Source: Kozakia baliensis (GTDB lineage: Bacteria > Pseudomonadota > Alphaproteobacteria > Acetobacterales > Acetobacteraceae). Taken from it: DNA of 64,000 nucleotides. The notes below the pieces were generated by a model. That model was given only the letters and a program-made list of their open reading frames with translations, was not told where the DNA came from and made no database searches. The first letter of the stretch is position 1. Each line of letters starts with the position of its first letter. Made by a program: the position numbers and the translations under genes. This document shows, one piece after another, positions 9,450-20,468 of the stretch. The stretch is taken from the NCBI RefSeq assembly GCF_001787335.1, contig NZ_CP014674.1:566501-630500 (forward strand), written 5' to 3'.

Positions 9450-9751
9450 CCTTCATCGAACAAGACGGAACCCAGCGCGAGGTCGATGCGCCGGTCGGAT
9501 TGTCGGTGTTGGAGATCGCGCATAAGCACGATATCGATTTGGAAGGTGCATGCGAAGGTTCGCTAGCCTGCGCGACCTGCCATGTCGTGGTCGATCCTTC
9601 CTGGGCGGACAAGCTCTCCGCACCGACCGACGATGAAGAAGATATGCTCGATCTCGCTTTCGGATTGGAAAAAACCTCCCGTCTAGGGTGCCAGATCGTC
9701 ATGACCGACGCGCTGGACGGCTTAGTCGTGCGTCTGCCCAAGACGGCCTGA
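9437..9751 (+). CDS. fdx: ISC-type 2Fe-2S ferredoxin
   Basis: 104-residue adrenodoxin/ISC-class ferredoxin, an electron donor in Fe-S cluster assembly. The four cluster ligands are Cys39, Cys45, Cys48 ([10 protein letters not shown]) and Cys85 (SRLGCQI), the CX5CX2C...C spacing of vertebrate-type ferredoxins. An acidic DDEEDM helix at ~65-70 is the usual docking surface. It overlaps the upstream desulfurase by 13 bases and precedes mnmA by 24 bases. iscU, iscA and hscAB are not in the window. Confidence 0.95.
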   Translation: MPHMTFIEQDGTQREVDAPVGLSVLEIAHKHDIDLEGACEGSLACATCHVVVDPSWADKLSAPTDDEEDMLDLAFGLEKTSRLGCQIVMTDALDGLVVRLPKTA

Positions 9752-9775
9752 TTTTTTTATCGAGTAAGGAACGCC

Positions 9776-10837
9776 ATGCGCATCCTCGTAGCCATGTCTG
9801 GTGGAGTGGACAGTTCGGTGGTTGCCGCGATCCTCAAACATGAGGGTCATGAGGTGATCGGCGCGACGCTGCAACTCTACGATCACGGCCAGACGGCAAA
9901 ACCCGGTGCGTGTTGCGCTGGGCGCGACATCATGGATGCGCGCGCCGTGGCGGACCGGTTGGATATCCCGCATTACGTAGTCGATGCCGAGGCGCGTTTT
10001 CGGCAAAGCGTGATCGAAAGCTTTGCCGATAGCTATGCGCGCGGCGAAACCCCCGTTCCTTGCGTGGCCTGCAACCAAGGCGTGAAATTCACCGATCTGC
10101 TCGGCATGGCGCAGGATTTGGGCTGCGAGGCGATGGCGACGGGGCATTATGTGCGCCGCATTGAAGGCGATACGGGCGCCGAACTTCATCGCCCCGTTGA
10201 TCTTTCGCGCGATCAGTCCTGGTTCTTGTTCGCAACTACGCGCGAGCAACTCGCTTTCCTGCGCTTTCCGCTTGGCGATGTGCCGGACAAGGCGGTGGTG
10301 CGTGCGCGGGCCGAAGCGTTCGGGCTGTCGATCTCCGCAAAGCCCGATAGCCAGGATATCTGCTTCGTGCCGAGCGGATCCTATGCCGAGGTAGTCGAAA
10401 CGTTGCGGCCGCAAACGCATGGCTCCGGCGAGATCGTTGATGAGACGGGCCGTGTGCTGGGGCAGCATGAAGGTATTGCGCGCTACACGGTCGGGCAAAG
10501 CAAGCGTCTGGGCGATATTCATACCAAAGACGGCACACGCCAGATGGTGAAGCGTATCGACGTGGCCAACCGCCGTATCGTCGTAGGGCCGCGTCAGAGC
10601 GCGGGCCGTACTGAACTTGCGCTGCGCGATATGAACTGGCTGGTCGATGCGCCACCGGAAGGTTTGCGCTGCATGGTGCAAATCCGGGCGAGGGAGCCGG
10701 TGCGCGAGGCCTGGGTCATACCCACGGAAAATGGTGCGGAAGTTCGCCTGAACGAAGCAGCCATGCCCGCACCGGGGCAGGCTTGTGTTCTCTATCATGA
10801 CAGCCGCGTTCTCGGCGGTGGATTTATTCGGGCTTAG
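9776..10837 (+). CDS. mnmA: tRNA-specific 2-thiouridylase MnmA
   Basis: Makes s2U at wobble position 34 of tRNA-Lys, -Glu and -Gln using ATP and a sulfur relay that starts at a cysteine desulfurase. The PP-loop SGGVDSS is at 8-14. The nucleophilic Cys99 lies in PCVACNQGVKF and the second catalytic Cys196 in SQDICFVPSGSY. 353 residues is normal length. An AAGGA ribosome site lies 7 bases before the ATG. Its position directly behind two desulfurases and a ferredoxin suggests a dedicated sulfur supply. Confidence 0.96.
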   Translation: MRILVAMSGGVDSSVVAAILKHEGHEVIGATLQLYDHGQTAKPGACCAGRDIMDARAVADRLDIPHYVVDAEARFRQSVIESFADSYARGETPVPCVACNQGVKFTDLLGMAQDLGCEAMATGHYVRRIEGDTGAELHRPVDLSRDQSWFLFATTREQLAFLRFPLGDVPDKAVVRARAEAFGLSISAKPDSQDICFVPSGSYAEVVETLRPQTHGSGEIVDETGRVLGQHEGIARYTVGQSKRLGDIHTKDGTRQMVKRIDVANRRIVVGPRQSAGRTELALRDMNWLVDAPPEGLRCMVQIRAREPVREAWVIPTENGAEVRLNEAAMPAPGQACVLYHDSRVLGGGFIRA

Positions 10838-10840
10838 AAA

Positions 10841-11500
10841 ATGAATCGTCTGCTGATCGGAACGCGTCGTTACTCTTCCTGGTCGCTGCGTGGATGGTTG
10901 GCCGTGCGGGTGGCCAAGCTGAACGTGCTCGATCAAGTGATCCCGCTGCGTGGTGGCGGACAGACGGTGGAAATTCACCGGATTTCTCCGAATGGTATGG
11001 TGCCGTTTTTGGAGCATGACGGTGCTCAGGTTTGGGAAAGCCTCGCCATTTGCGAATATTGCGCAGAGTTCGCGCCGTCGCTTTGGCCTGCCGAGCGCAT
11101 TGCACGCGCTCATGCGCGCAGCATCGCCGCTGAAATGCATGCTGGTTTTTGTGGTGTGCGACAGGCGTTTCCGATGAATCTCGGGCGAGATCGGCAGCCA
11201 CGCCCGCAACTCGATGAGGCCGCGCAGAAGGATATCGCTACGATCGACCGCATTTGGAGCGAAACACGCGAAAGATACGGCGCGGGGGGAGGATATCTTT
11301 TCGGCAGCGAGTTGACAGTTGCGGATATCATGTTCGCGCCAATCGTCACGCGCTTTCGTAGCTATGCGATCGCTTTATCTCCACGTGCACAGGCTTATGC
11401 CGAGGCGATCCTGGCGCATCCGTTTCTGCGCGAATGGTATGAACTCGCGCAAGCGGAGCCGAAAGAATGGCTGCTGGATTCCTACGAAAGCCTTGTTTGA
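10841..11500 (+). CDS. glutathione S-transferase family protein
   Basis: 219 residues with a thioredoxin-like N-terminal domain beginning LLIGTRRYSSWSLRGWLAV and an all-helical C-terminal domain. The cis-Pro/SNAIL-like segment reads NGMVPFLEHDG followed by WESLAICEYCAE (~47-70), the usual glutathione-binding pattern. It starts three bases after the mnmA stop, so it is probably the last gene of the sulfur operon. The substrate is unknown. It ends 12 bases from the convergent flagellar genes. Confidence 0.85.
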   Translation: MNRLLIGTRRYSSWSLRGWLAVRVAKLNVLDQVIPLRGGGQTVEIHRISPNGMVPFLEHDGAQVWESLAICEYCAEFAPSLWPAERIARAHARSIAAEMHAGFCGVRQAFPMNLGRDRQPRPQLDEAAQKDIATIDRIWSETRERYGAGGGYLFGSELTVADIMFAPIVTRFRSYAIALSPRAQAYAEAILAHPFLREWYELAQAEPKEWLLDSYESLV

Positions 11501-11512
11501 AGCCGTCACTCA

Positions 11513-11893
11513 TCAGGCGCTAACAACGTTAAAAGCCTGCTCGCCCGCCACGTAACCTGAATGGTAACAACCAGAGCGGCCATATAATTGTTGCTTGGTG
11601 TTATCGCACGAAGCGACCAACAAGCGCGCGATATGGCTCTGCGCCTCAAGAGCAATCGCCACAAGTCGCTCGTTTTCCGTTGTTAAATCGCTCAGTTGTT
11701 TCAAGCTGTCTTTCTCTAAAGCGGAAAGCGCGGAGGCTTGAAAGGATGCCGCATGATATTCTGCAAGACGAGCCGCCAAGATTTGCTTTTGCGGCAATAG
11801 CGCCAAGGCTCCTGGAATATCTCCTTCGCTCAAAGCACGATTTTCTTGTTCGAGAAGCGATATAAGGGGCAAAAAGATGGAAGGAACGCTCAT
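11513..11893 (-). CDS. FlgN-like flagellar chaperone candidate
   Basis: 126 residues, mostly predicted helix, with a heptad-like N-terminal two-thirds (LISLLEQENRALSEGDI, KQILAARLAEYH). This resembles FlgN-type export chaperones, which hold hook-associated proteins. There is no signal peptide or membrane segment. Its ATG overlaps the stop of the rod-binding gene by four bases, so it is the last gene of a flgI-flgJ-like-flgN-like operon. Homology cannot be proved by eye; size, helicity and context are the evidence. Confidence 0.6.
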   Translation of the reverse strand: MSVPSIFLPLISLLEQENRALSEGDIPGALALLPQKQILAARLAEYHAASFQASALSALEKDSLKQLSDLTTENERLVAIALEAQSHIARLLVASCDNTKQQLYGRSGCYHSGYVAGEQAFNVVSA

Positions 11894-12186
11894 TTCTTTT
11901 CCTGCATAGCGAGCATTTTCTGGTAAATCGCCGTAGCGAGACCGAGGCCGCCCGTATGTTCCATTTCTTTGGCAACTTCGTTGATCAGCATCGGCTTAAA
12001 CTGTTTCTCTCCTGCGCCGCCATCGAACATTCCTCCACTTTCATCGACCGTGGCGAACATGGGTTGAAGCATTTGATTGATCGTCATCGCTTCGAAATCT
12101 TGAGCCGCCTTCCAGGTTTTGGCCTGTGATTGTTCGGAAGTGGCGTTCGAAAAGTGGCTTGTCGAGACAGGTGGAATATTCGTCAT
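11890..12186 (-). CDS. rod-binding protein, FlgJ N-terminal domain (CheL-like)
   Basis: 98 residues corresponding only to the rod-binding N-terminal half of FlgJ. The signature AAQDFEAMTINQMLQPMF (~27-44) is followed by GGAGEKQFKPMLINEVAKEM and GGLGLATAIYQKML. The peptidoglycan hydrolase half found in enteric FlgJ is absent, as is normal for alphaproteobacterial CheL-type proteins, which cap or scaffold the rod in the periplasm. It overlaps flgI by four bases upstream and the FlgN-like gene by four bases downstream. Confidence 0.88.
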   Translation of the reverse strand: MTNIPPVSTSHFSNATSEQSQAKTWKAAQDFEAMTINQMLQPMFATVDESGGMFDGGAGEKQFKPMLINEVAKEMEHTGGLGLATAIYQKMLAMQEKK

Positions 12187-13301
12187 CGCATTTCCAAATC
12201 CGCTTGAAGCGCACCATCCGCTTTAATCGCCTGTAAAATGCTGATCATGTCGCGCGGCCCGACGCCAAGCGCATTCAACCCGCTCACCAGATCGCGAAGC
12301 GTCGCGCCGCTCTGCAATACTGCCAGGCGGTGGTTCTTCCCGGTATCGACGTTGATATTGGTGCGCGGCACAACGGCGGTCTGGCCATTCGAGAATGGCC
12401 CAGGCTGGGAAACCTGCGGTGTCTCCGTAACCTGAACGGTCAAATTGCCCTGCGCGATGGCCACCGTGCTGATTCGGACATCATTGCCCATGATAATCGT
12501 GCCGCTGGCCTCATCAATGACAACCTTCGCAGGGCTATCAGGGCGAACGAGCAGATCTCCGATTTGCGAAAGAACCGAAACCGCATCCCTGCCGCGCATA
12601 TCGAGCAGAATCGTTCGTGGGTCCTGCACCAGAGCCAACGAACCGAACGTGCGGTTGATCACGCTGGCGATCCGTGAGGCGGTTGTCAGATCCGGGTTGC
12701 GCAAACTCATATGAAGGTGGGCATGCGCGCTCAAATCGAAAGGCACCTCACGCTCCACGATGGCCCCATTGGTGATGTGGCCATTGGTCGGGATATTGCG
12801 CGTAACGGATGCCGCGGCACCTCTCGCCGAAAATGCATTCGTGGCCAATGATCCTTGTGCCACGGCATAAACTTCACCGTCCGCCGCCATGAGAGGCGTA
12901 ACGAGGAGGGTTCCGCCCAAAAGAGAAGAGGCGTCTCCCGTGGCCGAAACGGTGACGTCGATCCTATTGCCGCCATGAGAAAAGGCGGGGAGGTCCGCCG
13001 TCACCATCACTGCCGCCACGTCATGCGTTTGGAGTTGGGTCTCGTAATTGCGGATATTCACGCCCAATCGGTTCAGCATGCTGATCAGCGTTTCGCGCGT
13101 GAACATCGTGTTCGTCAGCCGGTCTCCTGTGCCGTTGAGGCCAACGACCAAGCCATATCCGATGAGTTGGTTGGCGCGTACGCCTTCCATATCGGTGATG
13201 TCCTTGATCCTCACGGTTGCAGCATCGGCATGAAGCGCGCCGAAGGCCAGGAGCGGAAACATAAGGACGCATCGGAGGAATGATCTCAGCTTACGAGGCA
13301 T
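12183..13301 (-). CDS. flgI: flagellar basal-body P-ring protein FlgI
   Basis: 372 residues forming the P-ring around the flagellar rod in the periplasm. A cleavable signal peptide (LRCVLMFPLLAFGALHADA) precedes the conserved VRIKDITDMEGVRANQLIGY opening; GLVVGLNGTGD and the C-terminal ALGVGPRDMISILQAIK are typical. The start at 13301 is chosen to give a standard signal peptide; an in-frame ATG at 13334 would add 11 residues, and neither has a strong Shine-Dalgarno. It is divergent from dksA with a ~260-base spacer and heads a three-gene flagellar operon. flgA and flgH, often adjacent, are not in the window. Confidence 0.94.
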   Translation of the reverse strand: MPRKLRSFLRCVLMFPLLAFGALHADAATVRIKDITDMEGVRANQLIGYGLVVGLNGTGDRLTNTMFTRETLISMLNRLGVNIRNYETQLQTHDVAAVMVTADLPAFSHGGNRIDVTVSATGDASSLLGGTLLVTPLMAADGEVYAVAQGSLATNAFSARGAAASVTRNIPTNGHITNGAIVEREVPFDLSAHAHLHMSLRNPDLTTASRIASVINRTFGSLALVQDPRTILLDMRGRDAVSVLSQIGDLLVRPDSPAKVVIDEASGTIIMGNDVRISTVAIAQGNLTVQVTETPQVSQPGPFSNGQTAVVPRTNINVDTGKNHRLAVLQSGATLRDLVSGLNALGVGPRDMISILQAIKADGALQADLEMR

Positions 13302-13563
13302 GAAAAGAGCAAGAAACTTCGCCGGTTGAACCATGGAAGAATTCTTGCACGGCAGGAGTAAATAAATGCTGAACGCAAATCGACGAACGCGATAAGTACC
13401 ACTGAGGTGTGCTTCGGGCTTGGCGTCTTGCGTTTGCGCAGTTATAAGCCGCGCAAACCCGGCCGCGCGCTGTGGTGGTTTCCTACTCTTTCGGGATGTG
13501 ACGAAAGAGCAAGGTCGCTTTCTACAGCGTGCACCCATCGCCCTGCCTTAAGGACAGACGTGG

Positions 13564-13977
13564 ATGATCACGCTCCCCCCGGATTATCGGCCTACTGACG
13601 CAGAAGATTTTATGAATCCGCTTCAGGTGGAATACTTCCGTCAGAAATTGCTGCGTTGGCGCGCAGATCTTCTAAAAGAAGCTGACGGTACACTGGCAAG
13701 TCTTTCCGAAGGCGGCATCCATGAAGCCGATGTGACGGATCGCGCCAGTGTCGAGACGGATCGCGCTCTGGAACTCAGAACGCGCGACCGTGCCCGCAAA
13801 TTGATCGTAAAGATCAATATGGCCCTCCAGCGCGTCGAGAACGGCACTTACGGCTATTGCGAGGAAACGGGAGAGCCGATCGGCCTCAAGCGCCTGGAAG
13901 CACGCCCGATCGCGACTTTGTCGATCGAGGCGCAGGAACGCCACGAGCGTATGGAAAAAATTCATCGCGACGACTGA
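13564..13977 (+). CDS. dksA: RNA polymerase-binding transcription factor DksA
   Basis: Binds the RNA polymerase secondary channel and works with ppGpp on stable-RNA and amino-acid promoters. 137 residues: a coiled coil with tip aspartates Asp56 and Asp59 (EADVTDRAS), then the zinc-finger region. Only one cysteine (Cys99 in YGYCEETGEPIGLKRL) remains of the four that bind zinc in the E. coli protein, the pattern known from alphaproteobacterial DksA. AAGGA lies nine bases before the ATG. tRNA-Thr follows. Confidence 0.95.
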   Translation: MITLPPDYRPTDAEDFMNPLQVEYFRQKLLRWRADLLKEADGTLASLSEGGIHEADVTDRASVETDRALELRTRDRARKLIVKINMALQRVENGTYGYCEETGEPIGLKRLEARPIATLSIEAQERHERMEKIHRDD

Positions 13978-14047
13978 TTAATTGACTGGAATGCGTTTCT
14001 TAGGGGTTGCAGCCAAGCGACCAAAAAGCTAGGAAGCGCACCAAGTT

Positions 14048-14122
<75 letters not shown>

Positions 14123-14328
14123 TTTTCCAAAATCGAAAATTTGTTTCTTCTAACTCGGATGAGAACGCTCATCGGAGCCTGAACGCGTTTCGACGTGCGA
14201 TTGGCATGCGCGCTTGCGTCGTTTTCCATAGGAAAATTTTACCCACAGATTCCGTGGATGCCATCGTGGGTAAGGTTGTGGATTACGGGTACAAACGATG
14301 TGGAATGCGGCGATCGATCGGCCAATGG

Positions 14329-14364
14329 AAAAGGGCGCTGACCGATGATCATGCGCCCTTTTTC
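14329..14364. terminator. intrinsic terminator, usable in both directions
   Basis: A 10-bp AAAAGGGCGC/GCGCCCTTTT stem with a 14-base loop, flanked by a T run on each strand. It ends three bases from the stop of the minus-strand 61-residue gene. It also closes any plus-strand transcript from the tRNA region. Confidence 0.75.
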
Positions 14365-14366
14365 GA

Positions 14367-14552
14367 TTAAATGGCGGTTGTGCCGCCACTTGGTGAAGCT
14401 TTGATCCGATTTAGGACATCCAACCAGTAACCCTGCAACTTGATGTCCTCCATCTCCAGAGCCGTCTGATATTGGCGTCGTGCAAATGTCGCCGCCTCGG
14501 CTCCTTGAGTTTGGATAAGATTCTCAGCTTCATGCGCTGGATCTTTTTTCAC
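14367..14552 (-). CDS. small hypothetical protein, 61 residues
   Basis: An acidic-to-neutral helical small protein starting MKKDPAHEAENLIQTQG and ending SPSGGTTAI. The start is the GTG at 14552: a full AAGGAGG sits five bases before it, an exceptionally good ribosome site. An upstream in-frame ATG at 14573 would place that site inside the gene. No signal peptide, membrane segment, cysteine or known motif is seen. It lies 60 bases downstream of the catalase gene on the same strand, behind a weak terminator-like hairpin, and ends at a strong terminator. Function unknown. Confidence 0.65.
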   Translation of the reverse strand: MKKDPAHEAENLIQTQGAEAATFARRQYQTALEMEDIKLQGYWLDVLNRIKASPSGGTTAI

Positions 14553-14579
14553 TTTAACCTCCTTTAAGGACAAGAAAGA

Positions 14580-14605
14580 CCGACGCTGAGAAGAATCTGC
14601 GTCGG
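14580..14605 (-). terminator. probable terminator of the catalase gene
   Basis: On the minus strand CCGACGC, a 12-base loop and GCGTCGG are followed by TCTTTCTT. The U-tract is interrupted, so it may be partial and allow read-through into the 61-residue gene. Confidence 0.5.
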
Positions 14606-14612
14606 GACCGAA

Positions 14613-16724
14613 TTAGACAGCGTGCGTTTTGGGTTCACGCGCCCAGAAGCGCAGATCGCGGCATTTCTCGATGAACTTAGTAGCATCCGCTGCTTTTTGC
14701 AGCAACAGGATACCGTCATCCAGATCACTCTTGGTAATGCCTGCTTTTTCCAGCAACGGCGCTGCATCTTCACCGAATCCGATGAATTTCGCATGGGCGA
14801 AAGCATCGGCAACGAAGTCGCGGGCTGTGGATTCGCCCAGGAGCAGCTTCGTTCCTTCGGCGGAGGTCAGCACGATAACGGCATCGTAGAGCACAGACGG
14901 ACCGCCAACGATTTTCTGTCCGGCAGGGCGAAGCTTACCGTCTGTGGTCTTAACGCCGCCGACAGCCGGAGCGACAAGCTCCACAATCGTATTCTCCGTC
15001 TTTGCAGCCGCCAGAACGCCGTCCAGCAATGCCGCATCGGTGTCGTCCGTTACGAGAACCCCGATTTTACGACCGGAGAAATTGCCAGGCCCGTTTTTCA
15101 CGATGCTCAGCGCAGGTGAGGGAGGCAGGTTCGTAATGGGTGTACGAGCCGGAGGTGCGGCTTGCGGCAGCTTTTCCAAACGCAGGCCTTCCGCAACGCC
15201 TTTAGCAAGCGTTTCATCGACGTTCAGAAGATGCGAGACGACGCGCGAGCGAATGGCCGGATTTTCGCATTTGCTGAGTTCGAACACGAACGCATTCTTG
15301 ATATGCGTCTGCTCTGGCTGCGTCTGGCTGATGAAGAACTGACGCGCTTGGCTGTAATGATCGGCGAAGCGTTCACCACGTTCACGCGTCTTCGGGCCGT
15401 CGATCTGCTCGGCGTTGGCATTATAACCCGTCTTCGGGTTTTCACGCGGCCCGGCGCCCCAGGAATTCGGCTCGTAGTTGGCACGACCCTTCGGGTTGTG
15501 CATCGCCATATGGCCGTCCTGCTGGAAATTGTGGAACGGGCATTTGGGCGCATTTATGGGGATATGCGTGAAGTTCGGGCCACCGAGACGCTTGGTTTGG
15601 GTGTCCAAATAGGAGAAATTACGTCCCTGCAGCAGCGGATCATTCGTAAACCCGATACCGGGCACCACATTCTGCGTGCAGAACGCAACCTGCTCGGTTT
15701 CCGCGAAGAAATTATCGACCACGCGATCCAGAACAAGACGCCCGATGCGGCGGATCGGAAGGATTTCTTCAGGAATCAGCTTGGTGGCATCCAGAATATC
15801 GAAGTCGAACTTATCCGCGAATTCATCGTCGAATAGCTGAACGCCAAGTTCCCATTCCGGGTAATTGCCGGAAGTGATCGCATCCCAAAGATCGCGCCGA
15901 TGGAAATCGGGGTCCGCGCCATTGATCTTGAGAGCCTCGTTCCACACGACCGACTGCAAGCCTTGCTTGGGCTTCCAATGGAATTTGACGTAGGTGGATT
16001 TGCCCTGCGCATCGATGAGGCGGAAGCTATGGACGCCGAAACCTTCCATAAAGCGGAAAGAACGCGGAATAGCCCGGTCGGACATGATCCATAGAAGCAT
16101 ATGGACCGTTTCCGGGGATAGCGAAGCGAAGTCCCAGAAATTGTCATGCGCCGACTGTGCCTGTGGGAAGCCGCGATCGGGCTCTTCCTTTACGGCGTGC
16201 ACCATGTCCGGAAATTTAATGGCGTCCTGAATGAAGAACACCGGGATATTGTTGCCGACCAGATCCCAGTTGCCCTGCTCGGTATAGAGCTTAACGGCGA
16301 AGCCACGCACGTCACGTGCGAGATCGAACGATCCTTTGTTGCCGGCCACGGTCGAGAAGCGCACGAAGGCGGGAACGCGTTCGCCGACTTTGCTGAGCAC
16401 GCTCGCGGTCGTGAGATCGCCCAAAGAGTCGGTTAGCTCGAAAAAGCCATGTGCGCCGTAGCCGCGTGCATGCACGACACGCTCTGGAATGCGCTCATGA
16501 TCGAAGTGGAATATCTTTTCGCGGAAGTGGAAATCTTCCAGCAGGGTGGGGCCGCGCGCGCCTGCCTTATAGGTGTTCTGATCATCAGCGACGGGGGTGC
16601 CTTGCTGGGTGGTCAGGGTAGGGATATCGCCTTCCGCAACCTGATGCGTTGCACCCTGGGGGCCGCGCTGTATGGTCTGATCGTCGATCGTCACCTTCTT
16701 ACGCTGCGTCTCTTCGTCGCTCAT
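14613..16724 (-). CDS. katE: large-subunit catalase (HPII/KatE type, clade 2)
   Basis: Heme catalase degrading H2O2. 703 residues from [10 protein letters not shown] at 16724; an earlier in-frame start would add 17 residues without family support. The distal His lies in [11 protein letters not shown], the distal Asn in [11 protein letters not shown], and the proximal heme-ligand Tyr in [10 protein letters not shown]. After residue ~540 comes the extra C-terminal flavodoxin/DJ-1-like domain ([11 protein letters not shown]...[10 protein letters not shown]) found only in large-subunit catalases, so the length fits clade 2. Strict aerobes oxidising ethanol or sugars have a clear need for it. The upstream spacer to the divergent DUF3465-like gene is 143 bases. 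Confidence 0.96.
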   Translation of the reverse strand: MSDEETQRKKVTIDDQTIQRGPQGATHQVAEGDIPTLTTQQGTPVADDQNTYKAGARGPTLLEDFHFREKIFHFDHERIPERVVHARGYGAHGFFELTDSLGDLTTASVLSKVGERVPAFVRFSTVAGNKGSFDLARDVRGFAVKLYTEQGNWDLVGNNIPVFFIQDAIKFPDMVHAVKEEPDRGFPQAQSAHDNFWDFASLSPETVHMLLWIMSDRAIPRSFRFMEGFGVHSFRLIDAQGKSTYVKFHWKPKQGLQSVVWNEALKINGADPDFHRRDLWDAITSGNYPEWELGVQLFDDEFADKFDFDILDATKLIPEEILPIRRIGRLVLDRVVDNFFAETEQVAFCTQNVVPGIGFTNDPLLQGRNFSYLDTQTKRLGGPNFTHIPINAPKCPFHNFQQDGHMAMHNPKGRANYEPNSWGAGPRENPKTGYNANAEQIDGPKTRERGERFADHYSQARQFFISQTQPEQTHIKNAFVFELSKCENPAIRSRVVSHLLNVDETLAKGVAEGLRLEKLPQAAPPARTPITNLPPSPALSIVKNGPGNFSGRKIGVLVTDDTDAALLDGVLAAAKTENTIVELVAPAVGGVKTTDGKLRPAGQKIVGGPSVLYDAVIVLTSAEGTKLLLGESTARDFVADAFAHAKFIGFGEDAAPLLEKAGITKSDLDDGILLLQKAADATKFIEKCRDLRFWAREPKTHAV

Positions 16725-16867
16725 CGCTTCGTCTCGCTTGCCTCTAAATGAGATTAAAAGGCAAACGTCTTTCAATGGCGTAGAGTTGCGCGTCTAACTT
16801 GAGCTTATTCTTATTTGCCCAAGGATGCGGATGAGAATTATTATCAAATAAAAGGACAGTAATCATT

Positions 16868-17323
16868 ATGAGAAAATTCATTCCGCTTTGCGGATTACTT
16901 TGCATTCTGACAAGCGGAACTGCAATAGCGCAAACGGATATACCCGCCTCTTGCGACAATAGGAAGTTTTTGGCGGACCAACGGAATTTCGAGCAAACGG
17001 GCCCGACGCGGGTCGATCTTGCCGAGCATATTTGCGGAACGGTCAGCGGTGTCACGGCCCGCGCCCGTCATACCCGTAGCGGCGTTCATAGCTTTTTCTA
17101 CGTGACGGTCGGGCAAAACCAGACCATTCGCATCGTCTCCGACCTGGATCGGATGAATGCGCCGGAATGGCCATGGGTGAGAAAGGGCGATCAGGTCGAT
17201 ATTGCCGGGCGCTACTATTATGACAGCGAACGTAGCCAAGGCATCGATTGGACGCATCATGGCACGGGGCGTCATTGGCATGTGCCGGGTTACGTGACGG
17301 TTAACGGCACGCGGTATCAATAG
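16868..17323 (+). CDS. secreted DUF3465-like protein
   Basis: 151 residues with an N-terminal signal peptide (RKFIPLCGLLCILTSGTAIA, cleavage near AQT). The mature part has two cysteines (~30 and ~56) that could form a disulfide. It ends in the DUF3465-type pattern: a small barrel-like core with GDQVDIAGRYYY, then GIDWTHHGTGRHW and GYVTVNGTRYQ. The family has no known function; the Trp-Thr-His-His cluster suggests metal or ligand binding, which is inference. AAGGA precedes the ATG by ~12 bases. It is divergent from the catalase and shares a terminator with clpA. Confidence 0.75.
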   Translation: MRKFIPLCGLLCILTSGTAIAQTDIPASCDNRKFLADQRNFEQTGPTRVDLAEHICGTVSGVTARARHTRSGVHSFFYVTVGQNQTIRIVSDLDRMNAPEWPWVRKGDQVDIAGRYYYDSERSQGIDWTHHGTGRHWHVPGYVTVNGTRYQ

Positions 17324-17328
17324 GATAG

Positions 17329-17360
17329 AAAAAAGGCCGGGCTTAAACCCGGCCTTTTTT
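17329..17360. terminator. bidirectional intrinsic terminator
   Basis: A perfect 13-bp AAAAAAGGCCGGG/CCCGGCCTTTTTT stem with loop CTTAAA lies between the convergent DUF3465-like and clpA genes, giving a T run in both directions. Confidence 0.92.
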
Positions 17361-17365
17361 GTCTG

Positions 17366-19705
<2,340 letters not shown>

Positions 19706-19859
19706 AATTAGGCGCTCCTCTCAGTCCGCTTCGCCGTCAATGGACGGCAAGACGGACAGCCATGGTCCCATAAAGGGTATCTTGTCGCGCTCTCGCGTGA
19801 CATGCCAGCGTGAAACAGCATGGTGCGCGAAAGTTTTTTCCAGCCCTGCTTTTCAGGGC

Positions 19860-20216
19860 CTATGCTTTTTCGATTGTGCATTGCAGCGGATGTTGGTTCT
19901 GGCGCGCCAGATCCATGACTTGCGTCACTTTATTTTCCGCCACCTCATAGGTGAAAACGCCGCAAACGCCGACGCCGCGCTTATGCACGTTCAACATGAT
20001 GTTGGTCGCTTCGTCGCGCGATTTGCTGAAAAAGCGCTCTAAAACGTGAACGACGAATTCCATCGGCGTATAGTCGTCGTTCAGCATCAATACTTTATAC
20101 ATCGCCGGTCGGCGCGTTTTGGGGCGCGTCCGGACGACGACGTTCGTTTGAAGCTGGTCATCGTCGCCTCCGTCCTCTCCGTTGCGGCGAGGCGGATTCT
20201 GGGCGGCATGCGCCAT
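19860..20216 (-). CDS. clpS: ATP-dependent Clp protease adaptor ClpS
   Basis: N-recognin that binds N-end-rule substrates and delivers them to ClpA. 118 residues from [13 protein letters not shown] at 20216, preceded by a GAGG ribosome site. Longer in-frame starts would add ~54 residues with no match. A disordered N-terminal arm is followed by the core [20 protein letters not shown], whose Asn-Asp pair binds the substrate amino terminus, and [20 protein letters not shown]. Gene order clpS-clpA is the usual one. Confidence 0.95.
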   Translation of the reverse strand: MAHAAQNPPRRNGEDGGDDDQLQTNVVVRTRPKTRRPAMYKVLMLNDDYTPMEFVVHVLERFFSKSRDEATNIMLNVHKRGVGVCGVFTYEVAENKVTQVMDLARQNQHPLQCTIEKA

Positions 20217-20468
20217 ACCCGCCTCTGTGTCGCGAATATCGACGTGGACGCAAGAACGGACAGCCATTGGCTCGACGATAGATTGCAGCATTGTCAGCAC
20301 CATATGGGATCGGATGACATCGATAAAAGACCTTATCATGGGAATACGTCCAGGCAGAACGGAACGGCGACAGCTCACCTTATTTTAACCAATTTGCTGC
20401 ATAACATTGTGGACGACAGTAATTTCCTCTGTCTATCATAAGAAAACCGTCAACACCGGGGCATTCAC

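Noticed and set aside
9722-11209. 495-codon antisense frame over mnmA and the GST
   Set aside because: Shadow of two well-supported genes; no ribosome site or family feature.
13641-13965. Minus-strand frames overlapping dksA
   Set aside because: Antisense shadows without motifs.
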